From Kiloniella spongiae (GTDB lineage: Bacteria > Pseudomonadota > Alphaproteobacteria > Kiloniellales > Kiloniellaceae): 64,000 bases of DNA. The notes below the pieces were generated by a model that had not been told where the DNA came from, made no database searches, and saw only the letters and a program-made list of their open reading frames with translations. Below, piece after piece: positions 54,420-63,626 of the stretch; positions within the stretch are counted from its first letter, which is position 1, and every line of letters begins with the position of its first letter. The DNA lies in assembly GCF_001026905.1 (NCBI RefSeq), contig NZ_LAQL01000013.1:1-64000 (forward strand), given 5' to 3'. The translations under genes were made by a program, and so were the position numbers.

Positions 54420-57275
54420 TTAATTGCCGGTTATACGGCTCCACCAACCTTTTTTCTTTGGACCAGATGGCTGTGCTGGTTTCGGTGCTTCAGCTTGAAC
54501 TGGTGCACTTTCTACCGCAACTGCAGCAACAGGTTTGGGTTCCGGTTTGCTTTCTGTTTTCGCTACAGGTGTTTCGATCGGGATGTTTTTCACTTCAACA
54601 GACTGTTCTGGCGCCTTCTCTTTAGCCGGAGCAGGGGTCTTTCTCGGTCTGCCAACAGGACGTCCTGTTTTTGTTGCAGCTTTCGCGCGAGTTCTTGTTC
54701 TCGGCTTGGCTTTCGGCGCACTATCAGCTGAAGTTTCGGTTTCAGCTGTCGATGTGGTAGCCTCTGCGGTTTCTTCTACAGCATTTTCTGCTGTGTCGTC
54801 AGCTTTTTTCCGTGGCCGCCGCGTCGTTGTTGCTCTTTTGCGAGGTGCACGACGAGGCTTCTTTGGTGTTTCTTCATCATCGGGTGATTGGACTTCTGCT
54901 GTAGAAGTACTTTCGTCGACGCTGTCCGAATTCGAAGTAGCTTCAGCGTTTACCGTGTCTTCAGTTGAGTCGCTTTTCTGAGCTGGCGCTTCTTCTGTAG
55001 ATGTATCTGCTGATACAGGTTTTCTACGGCGAGGGCTACGACGACGCTTGGGCTTCTCTTCGTCAGAAGCTTTATCGTCAGTGACTACAGTAGTGGCTGC
55101 AACAGTAGCATCTTGTGATTCGTCTGAAATCACTTCTGTCTTTTGTTCTGACACTTCACCGTCGCCAGCTTCAGACACTGTCTGATCTTCAGAACCGTCC
55201 AGTTGCTCTTCTTCGCCTTCAGGACGTCTGGTTCTTCTTCTTCCGCCACGTTTGCCACGACGGCGGCGCTTGCGGGAACGGCCATCATCATCAAATCCGT
55301 CATCCGAACCAGAAGCGTCCTGATCGCTATCGCTTTCCTGGCTTTCGTCAATAGATGATGAACTTGCATTCTCATCATTATCTGCATCCGGGAACTCTGA
55401 ACGATCTTTCCGGCGACGACGACGGCGACGGCGTTTCGGGTCACCATCTTGTTTGTCATTGCGTTCTGAGCGCTCGGATCGTTCTTCATTGAGATTCCGC
55501 GTTGATTTCACCTGTGTTGATTTTACAGGTTCAGGCGGCATGATTTCTTCGACAGGACCATCGTTGTTTGCAACAAGGCGTTCCAGACGGAAGTTCGGAA
55601 TAACAATGCTGTCATCTGCATTGATATCAACGGCAAAATTGTAACGCTGTTCAATTTCGATAAGACGGGAACGTTTTTGATTCAGGATATACAGCGCAAC
55701 TTCGGTTGGAACGAAGAGAGCGATCTTGCCACTGCCTTTACGGATGCCGTCTTCTTCCAGAGCGCGAAGAGCGTGAAGCGCTGCAGACTCTGTTGTTCTG
55801 ACTGTTCCGATCCCGTCACAGTGCGGGCAGGTCAGCGTTGAATTTTCTACGATACTTGGGCGCAAACGCTGACGAGACATTTCCAGTAAGCCAAAAGGAC
55901 TGATCCGTCCCAATTGGATGCGTGCGCGGTCCGCCTGCATGGCGTCTTTCAGGCGGCGTTCGACTTCCCGGTTGTGCTTGGGGTCATCCATATCGATGAA
56001 ATCAATAACCAACAACCCAGCCAAATCGCGTAGGCGTACTTGGCGGGCTACTTCATCGGCGGCTTCTTGATTGGTTTTGAAAGCTGTTTCTTCAATATGA
56101 CGTTCTTTGGTCGCACGACCAGAGTTCACATCGACAGCAACCAAGGCTTCTGTTGGATTGATAACCAGATATCCGCCAGATTTAAGCTGCACAATTGGAT
56201 TGTGCATGGCATCGATTTGCGTTTCCACCTGAAAGCGGTGGTACAAGGGAACCTGCATGCCTTTGTAGTGCTTAACCTTTTTAGCATGGCTCGGCATTAG
56301 GGAACGCATACAGCTTTTGGCCATTTTATAGCCGCGTTCGCCTTCAACCAGAATCTCTTCCATATCACTGGTATAGAGATCACGCATTGCCCGCTTAATG
56401 AGATTGGCTTCTTCGTAAATCAGATTAGGCGCTTCGGATTTTAGCGTATTTTCGCGAATTTCGTTCCAAAGGCGAATAAGATATTCGTAATCACGCTTGA
56501 TCTCCATTTTCGTACGCTGGCTGCCAGCTGTACGAACGATCACGGCGATACCTTCGGGGATTTTCAGTTCGGAAAGAATGTCTTTTAAGCGCTTACGATC
56601 ATTTGGGTTGCTGATTTTGCGACTAATCCCGCCACCTTTGTTGGTATTTGGCATTAGAACGGAATACCGCCCTGCAAGTGACAGGTAAGTCGTTAAGGCA
56701 GCACCTTTATTACCACGCTCTTCCTTGGCGACCTGAACAAGAATAACCTGACGACGCTTGATGACCTCTTGAATTTTGTAACGCTTCATAAGGTTCACGC
56801 GCGACTTTGTTTTTGCTTCAAAGTCTGATTCGTCTTCATTGATACTATCGACAGAGGTTTCTCCGGCGATTTCCTCAATGGTATCGTCTTGTTGTTTTTC
56901 TACGCTTTCAAGGGAATCTGAAGAAACATCGGCTGTATCTTCCTCTGCCTGAGGCGCAGTGTTGTTTTCGTCCTCTTCCTGAGGTTCGACTACGGCTTCT
57001 TCTTCCATAATGCTATCGCGGTCAGCAACCGGAACACGGTAGTAGTCCGGATGGATTTCGCTGAAAGGAAGGAAACCATGCCTATTCCCGCCGTATTCTA
57101 CGAATGCAGCTTGGAGAGATGGTTCAACACGGGTTACGCGAGCGAGGTAGATATTTCCTTTTAGTTGTTTCTTGGATTGGGTTTCAAAATCGAAATCTTC
57201 AAGTTTGTTTTCGTTGTGCACCACAACCCGGACTTCTTCCGGGTGGGTGGCATCGATTAGCATACGCTTTGCCAT
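54420..57275 (-). CDS. rne: ribonuclease E
   Basis: A 951-aa endoribonuclease central to RNA decay and rRNA processing. The start ATG at 57275 gives the conserved AKRMLIDATHPEEVRVVV. The S1 domain carries a very acidic insertion of about 80 residues (about 95-175). The catalytic core includes VDVNSGRATKERHIEETAFK, LAGLLVIDFIDMD, and the zinc link TCPHCDGIGTVR (about 480). The C-terminal half (about 610-951) is disordered: arginine-rich blocks alternate with Glu/Asp/Ser/Thr and Ala/Pro, the expected RNA-binding and degradosome scaffold. It ends with the short motif KKGWWSRITG, recurrent in alphaproteobacterial RNase E. A long leader may be used for autoregulation. Confidence 0.95.
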   Translation of the reverse strand: MAKRMLIDATHPEEVRVVVHNENKLEDFDFETQSKKQLKGNIYLARVTRVEPSLQAAFVEYGGNRHGFLPFSEIHPDYYRVPVADRDSIMEEEAVVEPQEEDENNTAPQAEEDTADVSSDSLESVEKQQDDTIEEIAGETSVDSINEDESDFEAKTKSRVNLMKRYKIQEVIKRRQVILVQVAKEERGNKGAALTTYLSLAGRYSVLMPNTNKGGGISRKISNPNDRKRLKDILSELKIPEGIAVIVRTAGSQRTKMEIKRDYEYLIRLWNEIRENTLKSEAPNLIYEEANLIKRAMRDLYTSDMEEILVEGERGYKMAKSCMRSLMPSHAKKVKHYKGMQVPLYHRFQVETQIDAMHNPIVQLKSGGYLVINPTEALVAVDVNSGRATKERHIEETAFKTNQEAADEVARQVRLRDLAGLLVIDFIDMDDPKHNREVERRLKDAMQADRARIQLGRISPFGLLEMSRQRLRPSIVENSTLTCPHCDGIGTVRTTESAALHALRALEEDGIRKGSGKIALFVPTEVALYILNQKRSRLIEIEQRYNFAVDINADDSIVIPNFRLERLVANNDGPVEEIMPPEPVKSTQVKSTRNLNEERSERSERNDKQDGDPKRRRRRRRRKDRSEFPDADNDENASSSSIDESQESDSDQDASGSDDGFDDDGRSRKRRRRGKRGGRRRTRRPEGEEEQLDGSEDQTVSEAGDGEVSEQKTEVISDESQDATVAATTVVTDDKASDEEKPKRRRSPRRRKPVSADTSTEEAPAQKSDSTEDTVNAEATSNSDSVDESTSTAEVQSPDDEETPKKPRRAPRKRATTTRRPRKKADDTAENAVEETAEATTSTAETETSADSAPKAKPRTRTRAKAATKTGRPVGRPRKTPAPAKEKAPEQSVEVKNIPIETPVAKTESKPEPKPVAAVAVESAPVQAEAPKPAQPSGPKKKGWWSRITGN

Positions 57276-57830
57276 TCGTGAGTAACTCCAGCGTGCGGCC
57301 TGCGCCTTTGGTAAGCCGTAACAAAGGCGGCGCACGGAACATCATTGTCGATGAATTTATATGATCAAGAGCGTTCATTACCGTTTCTTTATCCTGCGTA
57401 TCCGTAGTTAAGAACGGGAACGCTCTCGCTTGGGAATCGTCTTGAATATAGAGACGATTCAATTAAGTTAAAAAGTGTTGAAGGGGTAGTTGTTTTTGTA
57501 AAACCTTGCCCCATCAGTTTGGCTTTTTGTACTTGCTTCTCAGGGCGTCTTTTATAAAGACCGAAATCTGCAGCTTCTCGCTAACAGAGCCTCCTGAGGC
57601 ATCAGTACACGCTGTAAGTTGGATTGTTATTCCACTATCAGCGTAGAATTTTCTGCCTGTAGACTAACAGGAGCACTCCCTCTGTGCTAGAAGGTAATTT
57701 CACTTTTTTGGATTCATTTTAAAAATACGTGATAATAGGGTTGTTTCATGAGTATGTTTTTCGAGTAACGTACTTAGATTAAACCAAAAATAGCTTGGTA
57801 TTAAACAGTGATATTTGAGATAAAGAGCGC
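57276..57830. other. divergent intergenic region rne-amiC
   Basis: 555 bases. The rne-proximal part is probably a long 5' leader with the hairpin at 57434-57460. Around 57590-57670 there are several short inverted words but no long stem. The amiC-proximal 110 bases are AT-rich. No gene is apparent. Confidence 0.5.
57434..57460 (-). other. hairpin in the rne leader
   Basis: A perfect 9-bp stem, GAATCGTCT (57434-57442) with AGACGATTC (57452-57460), and a 9-base AU-rich loop, about 160 bases upstream of the rne start. In E. coli hairpins in the rne leader allow RNase E to cut its own mRNA; a similar role here is inference. Confidence 0.45.
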
Positions 57831-59075
57831 ATGAACGTTAGGTTTTTTAGCTGTACCAGATTGGTTGGAATTTTCCTGGCCTTGATTGCTCTTTTGGGAA
57901 CTGTGAGCGCACAGAGCTCTGACCTGGATGCTATTCGAATCGGAAAGCACCCGGATAAAACCCGTTTTGTTATGGAATTATCCGAAGAACCAGCCTATCG
58001 AATTTTCACGCTGCCTGACCCTTATCGTATTGTTATTGATCTACCCAAGTTGAACTGGAAGGTGCCAAAGAATAAGGTTCCAAGGGCAACGGGGGCTGTT
58101 CAGGCACTCCGTTTTGGTCTTTTTGAACCGAACATCAGTCGTGTGGTTCTTGATGCCCGGTATCCTGTTTCGATTACATCAGCTTTTCTGTTGCCGCCCA
58201 AAGAAGGGCACAAACATCGTCTTGTTGTTGATATCAAAAGAATTTCAGCCACAAGATATAAATCATCAGGTGAGCAGAAGAGGCAACTTACCTCGACCAA
58301 ACCTTTGAAAGCAAAGACGCAGGTTGCGGCAACGCCGGTTGCGCCTGCTCTGATCGCGCCAAAAGTTGCAAAGAAGAAAGCAAAGAAGGTTATCGTGGTT
58401 GATCCCGGGCATGGTGGTGTAGATCCCGGAGCAATTGGCGTATCAGGCATTCGAGAAAAAAATCTGGCACTGAGCTATGCCAAGAGCCTTAAGGCCGCAT
58501 TGGAACGATCTGGCCGTTATCAAGTCGTCATGACGCGAAATTCCGATACCTCGCTAGCGCTTCGGCAAAGGGTTGGCATTGCCCAAAAAGCCGAAGGCGA
58601 CCTGTTTATTTCCCTGCACGCCAATAAACATCCGTCCAGCAGGGTTCGGGGGTTTTCTGTCTATAGTTTGTCTGAAAACGGATCGGATAAAGAAGCCGAA
58701 GCATTGGCCGCGAAGGAAAACAAGGCCGATATTATCATTGGTTTTGATTTGAGTGAACAATCCGCAGACGTCAGTAAAATTTTAATCGATCTTGCGCAAC
58801 GTGAGACCAATAATCAGGGTAAGCAGTTTGCAAATGTGTTGGTTGGCGAGATGAAGCGTGAGGCAAAGTTGCTCGGGCGCCCGCATCGTTCGGCTGGCTT
58901 TGCTGTGTTGAAATCACCGATAATTCCGTCTGTGTTGGTTGAACTGGGTTACATGTCAAACAGACAAGAAGAACGCTTGCTTAGAAGTGATCAGCATAGG
59001 GAAAAATTGGTGACGGCGATAAGCCGCGCTGTTGATCAATATTTCGGGAAACTGGAAAGTTATAACGCGCAATAA
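57831..59075 (+). CDS. amiC: N-acetylmuramoyl-L-alanine amidase with AMIN domain
   Basis: A 414-aa periplasmic cell-wall amidase that splits septal peptidoglycan. A signal peptide (about 1-27, ending VSAQS) is followed by an AMIN domain (about 30-135) that targets it to the septum. A basic, alanine-rich linker leads to the amidase_3 domain (about 185-410). Zinc ligands are visible in VVDPGHGGVDPGA (His) and VREK-type GIREKNLALSYA (Glu), FISLHANKH (His), with catalytic Glu in SVLVELGYMSN. Upstream of mrcA in the order standard for alphaproteobacteria. Confidence 0.94.
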   Translation: MNVRFFSCTRLVGIFLALIALLGTVSAQSSDLDAIRIGKHPDKTRFVMELSEEPAYRIFTLPDPYRIVIDLPKLNWKVPKNKVPRATGAVQALRFGLFEPNISRVVLDARYPVSITSAFLLPPKEGHKHRLVVDIKRISATRYKSSGEQKRQLTSTKPLKAKTQVAATPVAPALIAPKVAKKKAKKVIVVDPGHGGVDPGAIGVSGIREKNLALSYAKSLKAALERSGRYQVVMTRNSDTSLALRQRVGIAQKAEGDLFISLHANKHPSSRVRGFSVYSLSENGSDKEAEALAAKENKADIIIGFDLSEQSADVSKILIDLAQRETNNQGKQFANVLVGEMKREAKLLGRPHRSAGFAVLKSPIIPSVLVELGYMSNRQEERLLRSDQHREKLVTAISRAVDQYFGKLESYNAQ

Positions 59076-59277
59076 CTGGTTTCTTAAGATTTTCTGGTAT
59101 ATTAGGTTTTTTATTATCATAACGACTAAGGCATGGCTTGCGCATAGAGGTGTTGATACTGAACTCTTGCTGCAGGACAATACTTGGCAGATGGGTTTTG
59201 GTGCTTTGCCATATGGCTGTCACAGTTATAGGGCAGGCTATAAAATTATGGCGTTAATGCTGATTGGGATTTAAGGC

Positions 59278-61716
59278 GTGAAGTTTCTTAAGATATTAGG
59301 CTATTTGTTTGGTCTGGGAATTGTGATGGCAATTGCTGGCGGGGGCGTTGTTATCTATGCCCTCTATGAATATGGCAAAGGCCTGCCGGAACATACTGAT
59401 CTTAAAGATTACGATCCGCCGACTGTAACCCGAGTGCATGCGGGTGACGGACGTCTTATGGAAGAATACGCGAAGGAAAAGCGTATTTATGTACCCATTA
59501 CGGCGGTACCGACCCGTGTTAAAGATGCATTCCTTTCTGCGGAAGATAAAGACTTCTACACTCATGGCGGATTGAACTATCTCTCTCTTGCCCGTGCGAT
59601 GTTGACGAATGTTAAAAACATCGGATCGGGCAAACGTCTGATCGGGGCATCAACAATTACCCAACAGGTGGCAAAGAACTTCTTGCTTACGAACGAGGTA
59701 TCCTACGAGCGTAAAATCAAAGAAGCCATTTTGACGTATCGAATTGAAAACGCCTTTGAAAAAGAGCGTATTCTTGATCTGTATCTGAACGAAATCTTTC
59801 TTGGCTACCGATCCTATGGGGTGGCTGCGGCGTCCTTGAATTATTTCAACAAATCGCTTGATGAATTGACGATTGCCGAGGCTGCTTATCTGGCTGCTTT
59901 GCCAAAAGCACCGTCCAACTACCACCCTGTACGCCGTCATGCAGCGGCACTTGCGCGCCGGAACTGGGTTATTGGTCGTATGCTTGAAAACGGCAAGATT
60001 ACCGAGGCAGAGGCTGAAACAGCCTGGCAGTCCCCGCTAGAGGTGATCAAGCGTGATCAAACTGAAGTAGTTGATGCGCCTTATTTCTCTGAAGAAGTGC
60101 GTCGCGAGTTGATCGATCTTTATGGCGAAGACGGGCTTTACGAAGGCGGGCTGTCTGTTCGGACAACCCTTCAGCCGAGACTACAGAAAATTGCACAAAA
60201 GAGCTTACGGGACGGATTGATCGAATACGATCGTCGTCATGGATGGCGTGGTCCTGTTACGACCTATGATCCGGAATCGCCGGATGGATGGAAAAGGCAA
60301 CTGGAAGCGATCCCCGCCCCCAAAGGGGCTAATCCCTGGAAACTCGCGGCTGTTTTGGACGTTGGTAAAAAGTCAGTTTCCATCGGCCTTGCGGATGGAT
60401 TGCGCGGCACGATCCCTATGAGCGAGATGAAATGGGCACGTAAGTGGCTCAAAAATCAACGCTTTGGCGGTGTACCGAGTACGCCGGGACACGTGTTATC
60501 GCTGGGTGATGTTGTCCTTGTAGAAGGCGTTACAAAGACGCCTAAAGGAAATGACTATCCTGAAAATACCTTTGCCCTGCGGCAGATTCCAGATGTGAAC
60601 GGTGGACTTATTGCCATCGACCCCCATACGGGCAGGGTTTTGGCAATGTCGGGCGGTTTTTCTTTCTCGCGCAGTTCTTTCAATCGCGCAACACAGGCGA
60701 TCCGTCAGCCGGGATCGGCGATCAAACCTTTTATTTATCTCAGCGGTCTGGATAATGGCTACACGCCTGCAACACTTATACAGGATGCGCCTTTCTCGTT
60801 AGATCAGGGTGCAGGCCTTGGTAAATGGAAGCCGGGAAACTACACCAAAAAATTCTATGGGCCGACACGGATGCGGGTTGGCCTGGAAAAGTCACGTAAT
60901 CTGATGACAGTTCGTCTTGCCCAGAATGTCGGCATGAACAAAATCGTCGAGTATGTGAGGCGTTTTGGTATTGAGAACGATATGAAGCCTGTGTTGTCAA
61001 TGTCGTTAGGGGCCGGTGAAACGTCCTTGTTACAGATGACAACTGCCTATGCGATGCTGGTAAATGGCGGCAAGCGTATTGAACCAACTCTTGTTGATAG
61101 AATTCAAGATCGGCGCGGTAAAACAGTTTTCAGACACGATTCCCGAAACTGTTTACCCTGCGTGAGTGATGATGAGTGGAAAAACCAGCCTGTCCCAACA
61201 TTGCCGGATACGCGCGAACAGATCGTTGACCCCGCGTCAGCATATCAAGTTGTGTCTATGCTCGAGGGCGTCGTGCAGCGTGGAACTGGCCGCCGGATTA
61301 AATCTATCGGCAAGCCGCTTGGTGGTAAAACAGGGACAACCAATAAAAGTTTTGATGCCTGGTTCCTTGGTTTCTCTCCTGATTTGGCTGTTGGTGCCTA
61401 TGTGGGGTTTGATAATCCCAAAACACTGGGGGCCAAAGAACAGGGTGCAAGTGCGGCCGCGCCAATTTTCAAATCCTTTATGGAAGAAGCTTTGAAAGGT
61501 GCTCCTGCAACGCCTTTCCGGGTTCCGGCAGGGATAAGACTGGTTAGAATTAACGCTGAAACAGGCCGCTTGGCCGGGGTGAATGATAGCAACGTGATTG
61601 TCGAAGCTTTCAAGCCTGAAAACGTGCCATCACCTAATTTTTCCGGCGCTGGCGAAGAGAATGACAATCCTCTTTTATCTGTGACCGATGGATTGACAAC
61701 CGAGGGGTTGTATTAA
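59278..61716 (+). CDS. mrcA: penicillin-binding protein 1A
   Basis: An 812-aa bifunctional peptidoglycan synthase. One N-terminal membrane helix (about 7-30). The glycosyltransferase-51 domain has SAEDKDFYTHGGLNYLSL with the catalytic Glu, GASTITQQVAKNF and the KIKEAI and RILDLYLNEIFLG motifs. The transpeptidase domain has the SxxK motif in QPGSAIKPFIYL, SRN in EKSRNLMTVR, and KTG in GGKTGTTNKSFDAWF. An OB-like insertion lies between the domains (about 310-430). The start is a GTG at 59278 with AAGG upstream. Family length is 780-850. Confidence 0.95.
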   Translation: MKFLKILGYLFGLGIVMAIAGGGVVIYALYEYGKGLPEHTDLKDYDPPTVTRVHAGDGRLMEEYAKEKRIYVPITAVPTRVKDAFLSAEDKDFYTHGGLNYLSLARAMLTNVKNIGSGKRLIGASTITQQVAKNFLLTNEVSYERKIKEAILTYRIENAFEKERILDLYLNEIFLGYRSYGVAAASLNYFNKSLDELTIAEAAYLAALPKAPSNYHPVRRHAAALARRNWVIGRMLENGKITEAEAETAWQSPLEVIKRDQTEVVDAPYFSEEVRRELIDLYGEDGLYEGGLSVRTTLQPRLQKIAQKSLRDGLIEYDRRHGWRGPVTTYDPESPDGWKRQLEAIPAPKGANPWKLAAVLDVGKKSVSIGLADGLRGTIPMSEMKWARKWLKNQRFGGVPSTPGHVLSLGDVVLVEGVTKTPKGNDYPENTFALRQIPDVNGGLIAIDPHTGRVLAMSGGFSFSRSSFNRATQAIRQPGSAIKPFIYLSGLDNGYTPATLIQDAPFSLDQGAGLGKWKPGNYTKKFYGPTRMRVGLEKSRNLMTVRLAQNVGMNKIVEYVRRFGIENDMKPVLSMSLGAGETSLLQMTTAYAMLVNGGKRIEPTLVDRIQDRRGKTVFRHDSRNCLPCVSDDEWKNQPVPTLPDTREQIVDPASAYQVVSMLEGVVQRGTGRRIKSIGKPLGGKTGTTNKSFDAWFLGFSPDLAVGAYVGFDNPKTLGAKEQGASAAAPIFKSFMEEALKGAPATPFRVPAGIRLVRINAETGRLAGVNDSNVIVEAFKPENVPSPNFSGAGEENDNPLLSVTDGLTTEGLY

Positions 61717-61786
61717 CCCATCCTAAACAGGTAGAAGAAACCGAATTACTTATTTTAAATCTAGCTGACGAGGAGGCCGTATAAAA

Positions 61787-62924
61787 ATGCGCGCCGAGAT
61801 CGAAGCAGCGGTTAGCGATATTGAACAGTCGCTGATCCTGCTGAGGAGGCATCTTTGACTGGGATGCCGCACTTAGACGATTAGACGAACTTAATGTTCG
61901 TGCTGAAGACCCTGAACTCTGGAATGATCAGCAGCTTGCCCAAGCGCTGATGAAAGAACGTACCCATCTTGAACAGTCGATTGCGGCTGTGCGCAAGATC
62001 GAAAGCGATGTGGAAGAAGCCACATTATTGATTGAGATGGGTGAAGACGAAGGTGATCAGGGCTCTGTTGATGAGGGGGAAAACCAGATTTTCGCCCTGA
62101 AGGAACTGGCGGATAAAAAACAGCTGGAAAGCCTGTTGTCCGGTGAAGCCGATGCAAATGACTGTTATCTACAGGTCAATGCAGGTGCTGGCGGTACCGA
62201 GGCGCAGGACTGGGCCGAAATGCTTCTGCGCATGTACACACGTTGGTCCGAGCAGCATGGCTACAAGGTCGAATGGCTGGAAGAAAGCAGTGGTGAAGAA
62301 GCTGGCCTGAAGTCCGCAACGGTTATGATCAAGGGTCATAATGCCTATGGCTGGTTGAAAACCGAAGCTGGTGTGCACCGTCTTGTGCGGATTTCGCCCT
62401 ATGATTCACAGGCCCGTCGTCATACATCATTCAGCTCTGCGTGGGTCTATCCTGTTATCGATGACAGCTTTGATATCGAGATTCTGGATAAGGATATTCG
62501 TGTTGATACCTTCCGTGCTTCCGGCGCGGGTGGGCAGCACGTGAACACGACTGATTCAGCGATTCGTATCGTTCACGAACCAACAGGTATCGTTGTGCAG
62601 TGTCAGAATGACCGTTCTCAGCATAAGAACCGCGCAACCGCGATGAACATGTTGAAATCGCGCTTGTTCGAACACGAAATGCAAAAACGTGAAGAAGTTG
62701 CCCAGGCGGAAGCGGATTCAAAAACCGAGATCGGTTGGGGACGGCAGATCAGGTCCTACGTTCTACAGCCATATCAAATGGTGAAAGACCTGCGTACAGG
62801 GGCAGAAACCAGCAACTCGGGTGCTGTGCTAAACGGCGATATCGATATGTTCCTCGAAGCATCTCTGGCATCCAAGCTCAAGGGCGGTACGACCGAAGGC
62901 GAGGACCACGAAGAGCTACTGTAA
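61787..62924 (+). CDS. prfB: peptide chain release factor 2, with programmed +1 frameshift
   Basis: RF2 recognises UGA and UAA. The gene begins at the ATG at 61787 with GAGGAGG upstream. Codon 23 is CTT, codon 24 an in-frame TGA (61856-61858); ribosomes must shift +1 (skip base 61856) to read GAC and continue to 62924, giving 378 aa. The two reading frames join exactly. The decoding tripeptide region reads VRISPYDS (SPY, where E. coli has SPF) and the catalytic GGQ lies in [10 protein letters not shown]. Without the shift, a 23-residue peptide would result. RF2 thus controls its own level. Confidence 0.95.
61844..61859 (+). promoter_or_regulatory. prfB programmed frameshift site
   Basis: The internal Shine-Dalgarno AGGAGG (61844-61849), 3-base spacer CAT, slippery CTT, stop TGA, then C. 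The spacing is the same as in E. coli prfB. Low RF2 stalls the ribosome at TGA and promotes the shift. Confidence 0.95.
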
Positions 62925-62962
62925 TCAAGTTCGGGGATTGAAAATTCCGAATAACCATAAGA

Positions 62963-62998
62963 AAAAGCCGATAGGACTAACCCTATCGGCTTTTATTT
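62963..62998 (+). terminator. intrinsic terminator after prfB
   Basis: A perfect 13-bp stem, AAAAGCCGATAGG (62963-62975) with CCTATCGGCTTTT (62982-62994), a 6-base loop and T-rich tail. Confidence 0.9.
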
Positions 62999-63170
62999 TA
63001 GCATAATCAAACAGCAGGGTTTGTTTAGCCTGGAAGAAAGAGATCGTCGTTTAACTTAACTCTTACTCCCGATAGATCACTCTGTTTTCTCTGATGTTAA
63101 GTACAAAGCAAAAAAGTGTGATCTAATTCCTTGGTCGTACGTTGACAATTGAGTGTTGATGACAAAGCGT

Positions 63171-63461
63171 TTATTTCACGCGATCAGTCGGTAGGTCCCA
63201 ATAGGCACGGATGCTTTCCTGATGAACCTGTTCTTTACTCAAGCCGATATCTTCTCGTTGTTCGGATGTTAGGTCTGCCAAAACGCGTCGCTCTTTCCGA
63301 ACTTCAAAAGCCGTTGCAAACCAGTTACGAGTTCGGGCAAGGAGACGATTTAATAAGGTTGTCGCTTCTTTTGGGGCCGATGTGAAGACTGTGTGATCCT
63401 GAGAAAAAGAAGTTCCGCAAGCGCCGTTTGTACGTAAGGTATGACATGGTTGTTTTAGCAT
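63171..63461 (-). CDS. DUF1127 (YjiS-like) small protein
   Basis: A 96-aa protein whose C-terminal half is the DUF1127 motif: ERRVLADLTSEQREDIGLSK, then a short tail with YWDLP. The first half is variable, with three cysteines or so and no clear structure. The start is the ATG at 63461, 5 bases after GGAGG; a longer frame starts 4 codons upstream. DUF1127 proteins are small, positively charged, and in several alphaproteobacteria affect RNA or phosphate and carbon metabolism. The role here is unknown. It diverges from the LysR gene, 165 bases apart. Confidence 0.85.
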   Translation of the reverse strand: MLKQPCHTLRTNGACGTSFSQDHTVFTSAPKEATTLLNRLLARTRNWFATAFEVRKERRVLADLTSEQREDIGLSKEQVHQESIRAYWDLPTDRVK

Positions 63462-63626
63462 TTCATCCTCCATTGTAAAATGTGATGGTTTTGGTGTTTG
63501 TGATCAATGTTATTGATATATTGTCATGAATTTAGTATTATGGAAGTGAATAGTATTGATGAATATCATCACAAAAATTGATAGTGTGATTTTCGGATAT
63601 CAAACGAACACGGGAAAGTCTGTAGA

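Noticed and set aside
54535-54981. 148-codon frame antisense to the C-terminal half of rne
   Set aside because: Open only because the rne coding strand is low-complexity; codon pattern mirrors rne and there is no ribosome site.
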